DNA from: Acutalibacter sp.
GTDB taxonomy: Bacteria > Bacillota > Clostridia > Oscillospirales > Acutalibacteraceae
Length of the DNA: 9,541 nt
Direction: 5' to 3'
NCBI GenBank assembly: GCA_022801475.1
Contig: JAAWSH010000043.1
Location: forward strand, 1 to 9,541
Of this stretch, positions 1 to 6,211 are shown in pieces. The notes below the pieces were generated by a model. That model was not told where the DNA came from, searched no databases, and saw only the letters and a program-made list of their open reading frames with translations. The position numbers were made by a program, and so were the translations under genes. Positions within the stretch are counted from its first letter, which is position 1. Each line of letters starts with the position of its first letter.

Positions 1-36
1 AATAGAACACAACAAAAAATAAGGAGGACATGACTG

Positions 37-1131
37 ATGGAAAAAATTCATGGCGTAAATTTGGGCAACTGGCTGGTGCTGGAAAAATGGATGCATCCAG
101 ACCTGTTTGCCGGAGTGGACGCGGAGGATGAGGACGCGCTGTGCCGCCTGCTGCCCCGGCCCCAGCTGGAAGCCCGGCTGAAGCAGCACCGGGACACCTA
201 TATCACCCTGGAGGACTTTAAGTGGATTAAGGCCCACGGCCTAAATACCGTGCGCATTCCAGTGCCCCACTTTATCTTTGGGGATGACCCGGCTTTCTGC
301 GACCCCTACGTGCCCTGCATTGAATACCTGGACAAAGCCTTTGACTGGGCCGAGGAGGTGGGTCTGAAAGTTCTCATCGACCTGCACACAGCCCCTGAAA
401 GCCAGAATGGCTTTGATAACGGCGGGATTTGCGGCGTGTGCAAGTTCTGGCAAAAGCCGGAGATTGTGGACCGTGTTATTAAAGTGCTGAGTATGCTCTC
501 TGAGCGCTATGCCCAGCGAGAGGGGCTCTTTGGCGTGCAGATTCTTAACGAGCCAGTCTCGCCCGAGCTGTGGGAGTTCATAAAAAAGCGCTACCCCCCT
601 GTGGACCCCCAACGGGCCGAAGGCAGCGGCCCAGTGCCCATTACCTTCCTCTACGACTTCTACACCAGGGCCTACCATGCCATCCGCCAGTACTTAGGGG
701 AAGAAAAAGTGGTGATGTTCCATGACGGTTTTCGGCTGAAGATGTGGAAGGAGTTTATGCAGACGCCGGAGTTTAAGAACGTTTGGCTGGATACCCATAT
801 CTATATGATGGGGGCCCCTGGCAGTAACGAGAGCAAAGATATGGTGGGCTCTGTACTGGGGCAGCTGCGCAGCGATATTCAAGAGATGTCCCGGCACTTC
901 CCCGTGGTGGTGGGCGAGTGGTGCCTCTCTCATAACCCTGATAATCTGGAGGCCATGACCGGCTGGCAAAAAGACCTATCTTACCGCATGATGGCTGATG
1001 CCCAGCTGACTGCCTGGGACCAGAGCGCGGGCTTCTTTTTCTGGAGTTACAAACTGATCTCCGAGCCGGCCGGATGGGATTTCCGCAAGTGCGTGGAAAA
1101 GGGCTGGATGCCGGAAGTGATTGGCCAGTAA
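37..1131 (+). CDS. GH5-family glycoside hydrolase, exo-beta-glucanase-like, cytoplasmic
   Basis: A 364-residue TIM-barrel retaining glycosidase that probably cleaves beta-glucosidic bonds. The N-terminal GVNLGNWLVLEKW (residues 6-18) resembles the opening of fungal exo-beta-1,3-glucanases and related GH5 enzymes. Arg73 lies in TVRIPVP and LHTAP spans 116-120. The acid/base is Glu172 in ILNEP (169-173) and the nucleophile is Glu294 in VVGEW (291-295), both at the spacing expected for GH5. FFFWSYK (333-339) fits the last barrel strand. No signal peptide or carbohydrate-binding module is visible, so it probably acts inside the cell on imported oligosaccharides or glucosides. The start is the ATG at 37, 9 nt after AAGGAGG (21-27). 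The AraC-type gene begins 31 nt downstream, suggesting one operon. The family is secure from the sequence; the substrate (beta-1,3-glucan fragment, other beta-glucoside or glycolipid) is inference. Confidence 0.88.
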   Translation: MEKIHGVNLGNWLVLEKWMHPDLFAGVDAEDEDALCRLLPRPQLEARLKQHRDTYITLEDFKWIKAHGLNTVRIPVPHFIFGDDPAFCDPYVPCIEYLDKAFDWAEEVGLKVLIDLHTAPESQNGFDNGGICGVCKFWQKPEIVDRVIKVLSMLSERYAQREGLFGVQILNEPVSPELWEFIKKRYPPVDPQRAEGSGPVPITFLYDFYTRAYHAIRQYLGEEKVVMFHDGFRLKMWKEFMQTPEFKNVWLDTHIYMMGAPGSNESKDMVGSVLGQLRSDIQEMSRHFPVVVGEWCLSHNPDNLEAMTGWQKDLSYRMMADAQLTAWDQSAGFFFWSYKLISEPAGWDFRKCVEKGWMPEVIGQ

Positions 1132-1162
1132 ACCCAGTTGAGTGTAGAGGAGGTGCCGCGCC

Positions 1163-2257
1163 GTGGTGGAGCTGCCCACATGGAGCCAGTGCAGAAAGGC
1201 GCTGGGTCCAGTAGAACATGGTTTTCCGTGCTATCGGCTTTGTCTGCTGTTGTTCCGGCGGCCGCTGGAAAAGCACGCGAGGCTGCAAGAGCAGCTGGAG
1301 CTTGTTTGGAAGAGCTTAGGCGAAAGCACCGGGTGCTTTTTGTGGGGAAGTCTCTGGGGCAGCCGCTGCTTGTGCGTGGTGTTGGCCGGAAGCCAGGGGG
1401 CCATCAGTGACGAGAGTCGTGTTATGCGGGAGCTGCGTCCGCTAACCGGGAATATGACCTTTTATAGCTGGCAATGGTTTCTGGCCTGCGGTGGAATGGT
1501 GGAGGAGCCCCAAAAGCTGGAGCGTTCTTTTTGGCAGTGCAGACGCAGCGCCCAGGACCTGTTCTTCAAGGGATGGGGAGGCTGGTCTGCCCGGCAATGG
1601 GACGAGCCCTATATGCCGCTCTTTATAGACTTTGGGCTCTTGGCCCGGTTTTCCCTTGCTGTGAGCCAAAGAGAAGAGGCGGCGGCTTTTGCCGCGCTAG
1701 ACGCTATTCACCGGGAGGTGGCAAAAAAACCGGAGGCAAATCCAGAAATAGCCCGGGGGATCTATTATGCGATGTGGTCCTTAATTAATGCGGAATTTGC
1801 CCGCTGGCGAGAAGAGGCCTATTTTCCCAGTCAAGTGGAGCTGCGGGCCGCAGAAACGCTGGAAAGCCTGCAAGAGCTGCTAAAGCGGCAGACCCAGACG
1901 TTGCTGGCCCCACCCGCTGGGCGGGAAGTATGCCCGGCTGTGGCCACCGTGGTGCGGCTGATGCGGGAGAATTTTTCTGATAAAGATCTGACAGTGCGCC
2001 ACCTGGCAGAAGAGGTGTACCTAACGCCCTCCTACTTGTCGGGACTGTTTAAAAAGCATACAGGCAAGACCATTAGCCAATACCTGACCGAAATTCGCAT
2101 CGAGTACTCGATGAATCTGCTTATGGATAAGCAGATTAAGATTTCCCGTATAGCGGAAATGGCAGGGTATAATGACGCGAATTATTTGACTAAAACCTTT
2201 AAAAGCCATGTGGGTATGACGCCGACAGAGTATAGAAATCGGTATAGAAAGAAATAA
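1163..2257 (+). CDS. AraC/XylS-family transcriptional regulator
   Basis: A 364-residue DNA-binding regulator. The C-terminal AraC domain covers about residues 259-362. Its first helix-turn-helix is near 277-298 (LTVRHLAEEVYLTPSYLSGLFKK) and the second near 326-348 (ISRIAEMAGYNDANYLTKTF), ending in the typical GMTPTEYRNRY. The N-terminal 250 residues contain no cupin arabinose-binding fold or receiver aspartate that I recognise. They loosely resemble the middle domain of YesN-type response regulators without the receiver. Residues 58-110 are rich in Trp and Cys. The start is GTG at 1163, 8 nt after AGAGGAGGT (1146-1154). It sits between the GH5 and GH30 genes and most likely controls them; the inducer is unknown. 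The 3' third is visibly more A+T-rich than the 5' part. The family call is firm, the target inferred. Confidence 0.9.
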   Translation: MVELPTWSQCRKALGPVEHGFPCYRLCLLLFRRPLEKHARLQEQLELVWKSLGESTGCFLWGSLWGSRCLCVVLAGSQGAISDESRVMRELRPLTGNMTFYSWQWFLACGGMVEEPQKLERSFWQCRRSAQDLFFKGWGGWSARQWDEPYMPLFIDFGLLARFSLAVSQREEAAAFAALDAIHREVAKKPEANPEIARGIYYAMWSLINAEFARWREEAYFPSQVELRAAETLESLQELLKRQTQTLLAPPAGREVCPAVATVVRLMRENFSDKDLTVRHLAEEVYLTPSYLSGLFKKHTGKTISQYLTEIRIEYSMNLLMDKQIKISRIAEMAGYNDANYLTKTFKSHVGMTPTEYRNRYRKK

Positions 2258-2358
2258 TAGATAGAATTTTCTCTGCTTGGATGGATTAACTGAAAAATAG
2301 AGTTTTATGAGGAAAAGGATAGTAAAGATTGTGGGCGCAAATAGCAAAAAAGAGCCGC

Positions 2359-2387
2359 TTGACTTTCTTTTTTAACTATGATAGAAT
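2359..2387 (+). promoter_or_regulatory. Sigma-A-type promoter for the GH30 gene
   Basis: TTGACT (2359-2364), a 17-nt spacer and TAGAAT (2382-2387) nearly match the housekeeping consensus. The start of transcription should fall near 2394, giving a leader of about 58 nt before the GH30 start codon. Its presence means the GH30 gene can be transcribed independently of the GH5-araC unit. Confidence 0.75.
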
Positions 2388-2418
2388 GCGTGAAAGCCTG
2401 CTAAAAGAAGAGCGGCAC

Positions 2419-2435
2419 AAATATTATTAATATTT
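2419..2435. promoter_or_regulatory. Perfect 17-bp palindrome, candidate operator
   Basis: AAATATTA and TAATATTT flank a single central T (2427), giving eight perfect base pairs per arm. It lies about 25-41 nt downstream of the predicted GH30 transcription start and ends 1 nt before the AAAAGGAG ribosome site (2437-2444). A repressor bound here could block elongation. As RNA it would be a weak A-U hairpin beside the ribosome site. A chance A+T-rich palindrome is possible, but 8-bp arms without a mismatch are notable. Confidence 0.45.
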
Positions 2436-2451
2436 TAAAAGGAGTATCTTC

Positions 2452-3789
2452 ATGTACAAAAATACACTGTATCAGTCCACAATGGGCAAGCCCATGGAGA
2501 AGAGCCAGGTAAGCTTTACATACAAGCCCCAGGCCGAAAACAAGGTGGTGAACCTGTACCCCAAGATAAAGTACCAGCGGGTCCAGGGTTTTGGCAGCGC
2601 CCTTACGGAATCCTCTGCGGTGAACTATGACGCTATGCCCGCAGCCACTCGGGCTAAGTTTATGAAGCTGTTCTTTGACCGCCAGGAGGGCCTGGGCCTG
2701 AACCTGTGCCGAACCCATATCCACTCCTGTGACTTTTCCGAGGGCTGTTACACCTACGTAGAAGAGGGAGACAAGCAGCTGAAAACCTTTTCTATTGCCC
2801 ACGACGAGAAGTGCATTATCCCCTTTATCAAGGACTCCATTGCCGCCTGCACAGATGGGCTGATGCTGTTCTGCTCTCCCTGGTCGCCTCCGGCGTTTAT
2901 GAAGTCCAACAATGATATGCTTCACGGCGGCAAGCTGCTGCCGGAATACTACGAGGCATGGGCCCAGTACTATGTGAAGTACATCCAGGCCTATCAGGCC
3001 CATGGGGTGGAGTTCTTTGCTCTGACTGTGCAGAACGAGGCCATGGCGACTCAAACCTGGGAGAGCTGTGTGTATACCGCTGAGGAGACCGCGCTGTTTG
3101 TCCGGGACTATCTGTATCCCCAGCTGAAAAAGGCCGGGCTGGACACCAAGGTGTTGATTTGGGACCACAACAAGGAGCATGTGGTGGACTGGGTAGAAGG
3201 CCTGCACAGCGTAGTGGGGGCTCGGGAGACAGTGGCGGGAGTGGCCTTCCACTGGTACTCGGGAGACCATTTTGACGCCCTGCGCATGGCCCACGAGATA
3301 GACCCGGACCTGATGCTGCTGGAGACGGAATTCTGCTCTATGCTGTGCAAAACCCAGGAGCAGGAGTGGAAAGTGGCCATGCGGTATGCCTATGAGATGA
3401 TTGGCAACCTAAATAACTATGCCCACGGCATGACAGAGTGGAATATTCTGTTGGATCAGAATGGCGAACCCCGCCACGACGCGGACGGCGGCTGCGGCGC
3501 TATGGCCCATTATAATAAGGATACGGACCAGCTGCATTTAAGCCAGGTGTACTATGCTATGGGGCACTTCTCCAAGTTCATCCAGCGGGGAGCGGTGCGT
3601 CTGGGCAGCAGCAAATACCGCCAGGACCTCTTTGTTACGGCTCTGGAAAATCCGGACGGCAGCATTGTGGTCGTGTTGGAAAACCAGGGTGCGGCGGACA
3701 CCATCGAGCTGCGTCTTAACGACTACGCGGGCAAGATGGAGCTGGCGGAGTCCTCTATTACGACGCTTGTCATTGAGGCCGAAAAGTAA
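2452..3789 (+). CDS. GH30-family glycoside hydrolase (glucosylceramidase / beta-1,6-glucanase type)
   Basis: A 445-residue retaining glycosidase with a (beta/alpha)8 barrel and a C-terminal beta-domain. VQGFGSALTESSA (44-56) is the typical GH30 entry motif, followed by LCRTHIHSCDFS (85-96) and CSPWSPPAFMK (141-151). The acid/base is Glu196 in TVQNE (192-196), and the nucleophile should be Glu293 in LLETEF (289-294). The stretch from about 375 to the end, with LGSSKYRQDLFVTALENPDGS, is the side beta-structure. There is no signal peptide, so a cytoplasmic location is likely. The start ATG lies 7 nt after AAAAGGAG. It follows the araC-type gene by 194 bp and has its own promoter, so it is probably the regulator's second target. 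Known GH30 activities include glucosylceramide and beta-1,6-glucan hydrolysis; which applies here cannot be read from the sequence. Confidence 0.9.
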   Translation: MYKNTLYQSTMGKPMEKSQVSFTYKPQAENKVVNLYPKIKYQRVQGFGSALTESSAVNYDAMPAATRAKFMKLFFDRQEGLGLNLCRTHIHSCDFSEGCYTYVEEGDKQLKTFSIAHDEKCIIPFIKDSIAACTDGLMLFCSPWSPPAFMKSNNDMLHGGKLLPEYYEAWAQYYVKYIQAYQAHGVEFFALTVQNEAMATQTWESCVYTAEETALFVRDYLYPQLKKAGLDTKVLIWDHNKEHVVDWVEGLHSVVGARETVAGVAFHWYSGDHFDALRMAHEIDPDLMLLETEFCSMLCKTQEQEWKVAMRYAYEMIGNLNNYAHGMTEWNILLDQNGEPRHDADGGCGAMAHYNKDTDQLHLSQVYYAMGHFSKFIQRGAVRLGSSKYRQDLFVTALENPDGSIVVVLENQGAADTIELRLNDYAGKMELAESSITTLVIEAEK

Positions 3790-3815
3790 GATAAACGGGA
3801 ATACCTACACATAAG

Positions 3816-3853
3816 AAAAAGCCGGCCCTTCATAGAGAGGGCTGGCTTTTTTT
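3816..3853. terminator. Intrinsic terminator after the GH30 gene, probably bidirectional
   Basis: GCCGGCCCT (3821-3829) pairs with AGGGCTGGC (3838-3846), with one G-T pair and an 8-nt loop, followed by seven Ts (3847-3853). The five As at 3816-3820 become a U-tract on the minus strand, so the same hairpin may also end the convergent pyrophosphatase transcript. That direction is weaker because the G-T pair becomes a C-A mismatch. Confidence 0.9.
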
Positions 3854-3896
3854 GCTTGCAAATAGGTGGAGAGGGCGGATGCGTACTTTAGGAGGC

Positions 3897-4433
3897 TTAG
3901 GCCATACAGAAGTCGGTTAAATAGCGCTCCAAACAAGAGGTGATTACCTTTTTCGCCTCTTCCGGCCCCCGGGCCTCGCTAATCTCTGTATCCTTGTCGT
4001 TTTCCAGCTGCTTGTATACCTTGAAGAAGTGGCGCATTTCCTCAAAGATATGGGTGGGCAGCTGGGAGATGCTCTTGTAGCTGTTATAGGTAGGGTCATC
4101 AAAGGGAATGGCGATAATTTTCTCGTCCTCTTTGCCAGAGTCGTCCATTATAATGACTCCGATGGGGTAGCAGCGCACCAGGGACATAGGGATGATGTTC
4201 TCAGAGCAGAGCACCAGCACGTCCAGTGGGTCGCCGTCATTGGCGTAGGTGCGGGGGATAAAGCCGTAGTTTGCTGGGTAGTGGGTAGAGGTGTACAGCA
4301 CCCGGTCCAGGCGCAGCAGGCCGGTCTCTTTGTCCATCTCATACTTGGACTTGCTGCCCTTTGTGATCTCGATGACCGCGTAAAAATCGTCGCACTTAAT
4401 GCGCTTGGGGGAGATGTCGTGCCAAATGTTCAT
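3897..4433 (-). CDS. ppa: Inorganic pyrophosphatase, soluble family I
   Basis: A 178-residue cytoplasmic enzyme that hydrolyses pyrophosphate to two phosphates in a Mg-dependent reaction, pulling biosynthetic reactions forward. Family landmarks are present: HYPANYGFIPRTY (51-63), the signature DGDPLDVLVL (66-75) with metal ligands Asp66, Asp68 and Asp71, the acidic MDDSGKEDEK (96-105), and FFKVYKQLE (136-144), matching the family's YKxLE-type motif. The length is typical of bacterial family I enzymes. I chose the ATG at 4433 because MNIWHDISPKRI is a normal family N-terminus and AGAGGG lies just upstream. The frame stays open for 36 more codons upstream, but that part has no family resemblance. 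It converges on the GH30 gene across a shared terminator. I found no convincing promoter; TTGATG (minus strand, 4491-4496) lacks a good -10 partner. Confidence 0.95.
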   Translation of the reverse strand: MNIWHDISPKRIKCDDFYAVIEITKGSKSKYEMDKETGLLRLDRVLYTSTHYPANYGFIPRTYANDGDPLDVLVLCSENIIPMSLVRCYPIGVIIMDDSGKEDEKIIAIPFDDPTYNSYKSISQLPTHIFEEMRHFFKVYKQLENDKDTEISEARGPEEAKKVITSCLERYLTDFCMA

Positions 4434-4541
4434 GGTGATACCCTCTTTCTTTTTTATTCTGGGGCATATGCTTAGCCCTAAGGGCATAGACATCAAATAT
4501 GGGCTTTTTTTCGTAACGGCCTTAAAATGTCCCGGCCCCAC

Positions 4542-4653
4542 CCGGCTTTCTGCTTGGTGGCAGAGGCCGGCGGGTCAACATCAGAAAAAAGTCAAAATAA
4601 CGGTTTTCGTCCATCTTTGTTCAAAAGATGGTGGGGGGCGGGGAAAACCCCGC
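4542..4653. other. Three successive hairpins in the gene-free stretch before the ylmC-like gene
   Basis: The 242 bp between ppa and the ylmC-like gene hold three stem-loops. In the first (4542-4570), CCGGC pairs with GCCGG and the inner TCTGC with GCAGA. In the second, CCATCTTT (4611-4618) pairs perfectly with AAAGATGG (4624-4631) over a 5-nt loop. In the third, GCGGGG (4638-4643) pairs with CCCCGC (4648-4653) over an AAAA loop, ending 7 nt before the ribosome site. None is followed by a T-tract, so they are not plain terminators. They could form a leader of the downstream gene or a repeated intergenic element. No clear promoter is visible here. Confidence 0.45.
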
Positions 4654-4675
4654 GGCATTGAAAGGAGAAATGGCC

Positions 4676-4966
4676 ATGAGCTGCCGGATGGGAGAGCTTC
4701 GCAGCAAGGAAGTAATCAGTGTAAAGGACGGCGGGCGGCTAGGGTATGTGTGTGACCTGGAGCTGGATACAGACACCGCTGCCGTTACCGCGCTGGTGGT
4801 ATATGGCAGGGGACGGCTGCTGGGCCTTTTGGGCCGGGAGCAGGACACGGTGATCCCCTGGAAGGACATTGAAATGATCGGTGGGGACATTGTGCTGGTC
4901 CGCTGTGCCGCGCCCCAGCGCAGCCCGGGCTTTTTCGCCAAACTGTGGGAGCGGCTTACGTCCTAA
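4676..4966 (+). CDS. YlmC/YmxH-family PRC-barrel protein, sporulation-associated
   Basis: A 96-residue single PRC-barrel protein. The N-terminal MGELRSKEVISVKDGGRLG (5-23), then YVCDLELD (24-31), ALVVYGRGR (39-47) and DTVIPWKDIEMIGGDIVLV (57-75) follow the pattern of the YlmC/YmxH family, which is widespread in spore-forming Firmicutes. There are no membrane segments. Its biochemical role is not established; the family is annotated as sporulation-related. The C-terminal tail, about residues 77-96, goes beyond the usual end of the barrel. I chose the ATG at 4676, 8 nt after AAAGGAG (4661-4667). The in-frame ATG at 4670 is too close to that site, and one at 4628 lies inside the hairpin region. 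Its last 11 bp overlap the end of the opposite-strand patatin gene. Confidence 0.85.
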   Translation: MSCRMGELRSKEVISVKDGGRLGYVCDLELDTDTAAVTALVVYGRGRLLGLLGREQDTVIPWKDIEMIGGDIVLVRCAAPQRSPGFFAKLWERLTS

Positions 4967-5822
4967 GCCCCAGATACTCCCGCAGGGCGGGCAGCTGGCG
5001 GCGGCAGACCGCCTGGCCCTGCTGGTACAGGTTTTGCAGTTTTTCTACGTCCTTTTCCGTGCGGCGGACCGTGACCGGCTCTGCCGGACGCAGGACAAAG
5101 AGCTTCCCTTGGGCCTCCAGGCGGTCGATGGCATCCATCTCGGCGTTATAGTGCCTGGGCACGTTCAGAATGGCCCGTACCAGCTGGGGATATTTCCGGT
5201 AAAACCGGGCGTACATCCGTGCGGCGGGACGGGAGACCGGGGCTTTGCGGTAGCCATGCTCCCGGGTGGTAACCACCACAATTTTTTGGTAGCCCAGGTC
5301 CAGGGGCCGCTGAAAGGGCACAGAAACCGCCAGGCCTCCGTCCAGGCAGGGCTCGCCCTGTACATCCACAATGGGGGCCAGTAAGGGCAGGCTGGCACTG
5401 GCACGGATGGCTGCGTAGATGTCTTTGCAGGTACTTTTGTCATAATAAAGGGCCTGGCCGGTGCGGCAGCTGGTAGCTACGGCAGTGTATTCACAGGGCG
5501 AGGCGGCAAAGGCTTCCCGGTCCAGGGGAATAAGGGTGTCGCTGATTTCGCCAAAGAGAAAATCAAAGTTAAAGATACTGCGGTTTTTAATAAGGCTGCG
5601 CATCCCCATATAGCGGGGGTCGTTGACAAAACGCAGGTTGATCTCGGCGGTGCGGCCGGGCTGGCCGGAGACAAAGTTTACGCCAGTAAAGGCCCCGGCA
5701 GAGACGCCAAACACATGGTGGAAGCGAATGCCCTCTTGCAGCATCACATCGGTGACCCCGGCGGAAAACAGGCAGCGAAGGGAGCCGCCCTCCAGGGCCA
5801 AGGCAGTTTTTATCAAAAACAA
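4956..5822 (-). CDS. Patatin-like phospholipase, YjjU type
   Basis: A 288-residue predicted serine acyl hydrolase acting on phospholipids or other acyl esters with a Ser-Asp dyad. LALEGGSLR (8-16) is the oxyanion-hole loop, GVSAG (39-43) holds nucleophile Ser41, and LDGGLAVSVP (160-169) holds catalytic Asp161. The block YMGMRSLIKNRSIFNFDFLF (71-90) and the overall length match the bacterial YjjU-like subgroup. There is no signal peptide or membrane segment. The start is TTG at 5822: AAAGGA (minus strand, 5829-5834) is 6 nt upstream and an in-frame TGA directly precedes it, so no longer start exists. A second TTG two codons in (5816) is the only close alternative. The usual GGGxRG is GGSLRC here. 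It has its own promoter and a leader with inverted repeats. The natural substrate is unknown. Confidence 0.88.
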   Translation of the reverse strand: MFLIKTALALEGGSLRCLFSAGVTDVMLQEGIRFHHVFGVSAGAFTGVNFVSGQPGRTAEINLRFVNDPRYMGMRSLIKNRSIFNFDFLFGEISDTLIPLDREAFAASPCEYTAVATSCRTGQALYYDKSTCKDIYAAIRASASLPLLAPIVDVQGEPCLDGGLAVSVPFQRPLDLGYQKIVVVTTREHGYRKAPVSRPAARMYARFYRKYPQLVRAILNVPRHYNAEMDAIDRLEAQGKLFVLRPAEPVTVRRTEKDVEKLQNLYQQGQAVCRRQLPALREYLGLRT

Positions 5823-5843
5823 TCACAATCCTTTCTAAGAGTC

Positions 5844-5921
5844 CGTCTAAAAATCAGCGTTCCAGGTTTTTAGACGAATGTTTCAGCGTTAAAGAGACGG
5901 ATAACAGAGCTCTTTAGCGCT
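5844..5921. promoter_or_regulatory. Two tandem inverted repeats in the patatin promoter/leader
   Basis: The first repeat is CGTCTAAAAA (5844-5853) against TTTTTAGACG (5867-5876), ten perfect pairs. The second is AGCGTTAAAGAG (5885-5896) against CTCTTTAGCGCT (5910-5921), 11 of 12 pairs with a T-G at the odd position. Both have 13-nt spacers and they are 8 bp apart. The second abuts the -10 box at 5922-5927 and spans the predicted transcription start, as an operator would. The first lies in the patatin leader and ends 9 nt before its ribosome site. TCCGTCT (5842-5848) and AGACGGA (5895-5901) allow a competing pairing. CAGCGTT is repeated at 5855-5861 and 5884-5890. Confidence 0.6.
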
Positions 5922-5950
5922 ATTTTACACCATTATGTACAGAGATTCAA
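5922..5950 (-). promoter_or_regulatory. Sigma-A-type promoter for the patatin gene
   Basis: On the minus strand, TTGAAT (5945-5950) is separated by 17 nt from TAAAAT (5922-5927). The transcript should start near 5915, giving a leader of about 90 nt before the TTG start at 5822. The downstream edge of the -10 box touches an inverted repeat, which suggests repression at this site. Confidence 0.65.
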
Positions 5951-6037
5951 GGGGATTTTGTGGAAAAAAGACCGAGGCCGGGTGAGCGTGGATGGATGAG
6001 GGAAGCCTTAAACCGTGCTTTGCCTGGCTTCGTACTC

Positions 6038-6066
6038 TTGATTTTCTCCGCTGCTCACGGTATAAT
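6038..6066 (+). promoter_or_regulatory. Sigma-A-type promoter for trmB
   Basis: TTGATT (6038-6043), a 17-nt spacer and a perfect TATAAT (6061-6066). Transcription should begin near 6073, leaving an unusually long leader of about 139 nt before the trmB ATG. It points away from the patatin promoter, so the stretch 5823-6211 works as a divergent control region. The 87 bp between the two promoters show no strong structure. Confidence 0.75.
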
Positions 6067-6084
6067 GTATTCTGGCAAATACAA

Positions 6085-6166
6085 GGAGAAGCCCTGAAAC
6101 GCGAAGCGGGAGTTACGCTTGCTTCACACTTTCTCTTCTTGTGCTGTAAAAGCACAGGCCTTCTCC
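6085..6166 (+). promoter_or_regulatory. Structured trmB leader, possible three-way junction
   Basis: GGAGAAG (6085-6091) pairs perfectly with CTTCTCC (6160-6166). Inside are AAGCG/CGCTT (6104-6108 with 6116-6120) and CTTGTGCT/AGCACAGG (6138-6145 with 6151-6158, one T-G pair, 5-nt loop). The closing stem and last hairpin are separated by one base and could stack. An alternative extends the closing stem with CCTG/CAGG (6093-6096 with 6155-6158), melting the last hairpin. The switch-like layout is suggestive, but I recognise no known riboswitch or T-box consensus. The 3' strand is followed by a T-rich but interrupted run, not a clear terminator. Confidence 0.4.
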
Positions 6167-6211
6167 AATTGGATTGTATTTTGTTAAAAAGAAGTGAATG
6201 GGGGGAGTAGC

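Noticed and set aside
2377..2382. TATGAT as the -10 box of the GH30 promoter
   Set aside because: The spacer to TTGACT would be only 12 nt; TAGAAT at 2382-2387 gives the ideal 17.
2401..3294. 297-codon minus-strand open frame opposite the GH30 gene
   Set aside because: It is a mirror of a well-supported GH30 gene in G+C-rich codons, with no domain and no ribosome site.
4474..4511. Plus-strand terminator (AGCCC...GGGCT followed by T7)
   Set aside because: The stem is 5 bp with a 22-nt loop and no plus-strand gene lies upstream; on the minus strand the run is more likely an A-tract near the ppa promoter.
4434..4541. 36-codon N-terminal extension of pyrophosphatase
   Set aside because: Family enzymes begin near MNIWHDI, a ribosome site precedes that ATG, and the extension has no similarity to the family.
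6085..6166. tRNA-like gene, because of the 7-bp closing stem and total length of 82 nt
   Set aside because: There is no TTCGA-type T-arm next to the 3' strand, no canonical anticodon arm and no CCA end.
5992..6210. 72-codon open frame ahead of trmB
   Set aside because: The trmB promoter lies inside it, no ribosome site precedes its ATG, and its composition is not protein-like.
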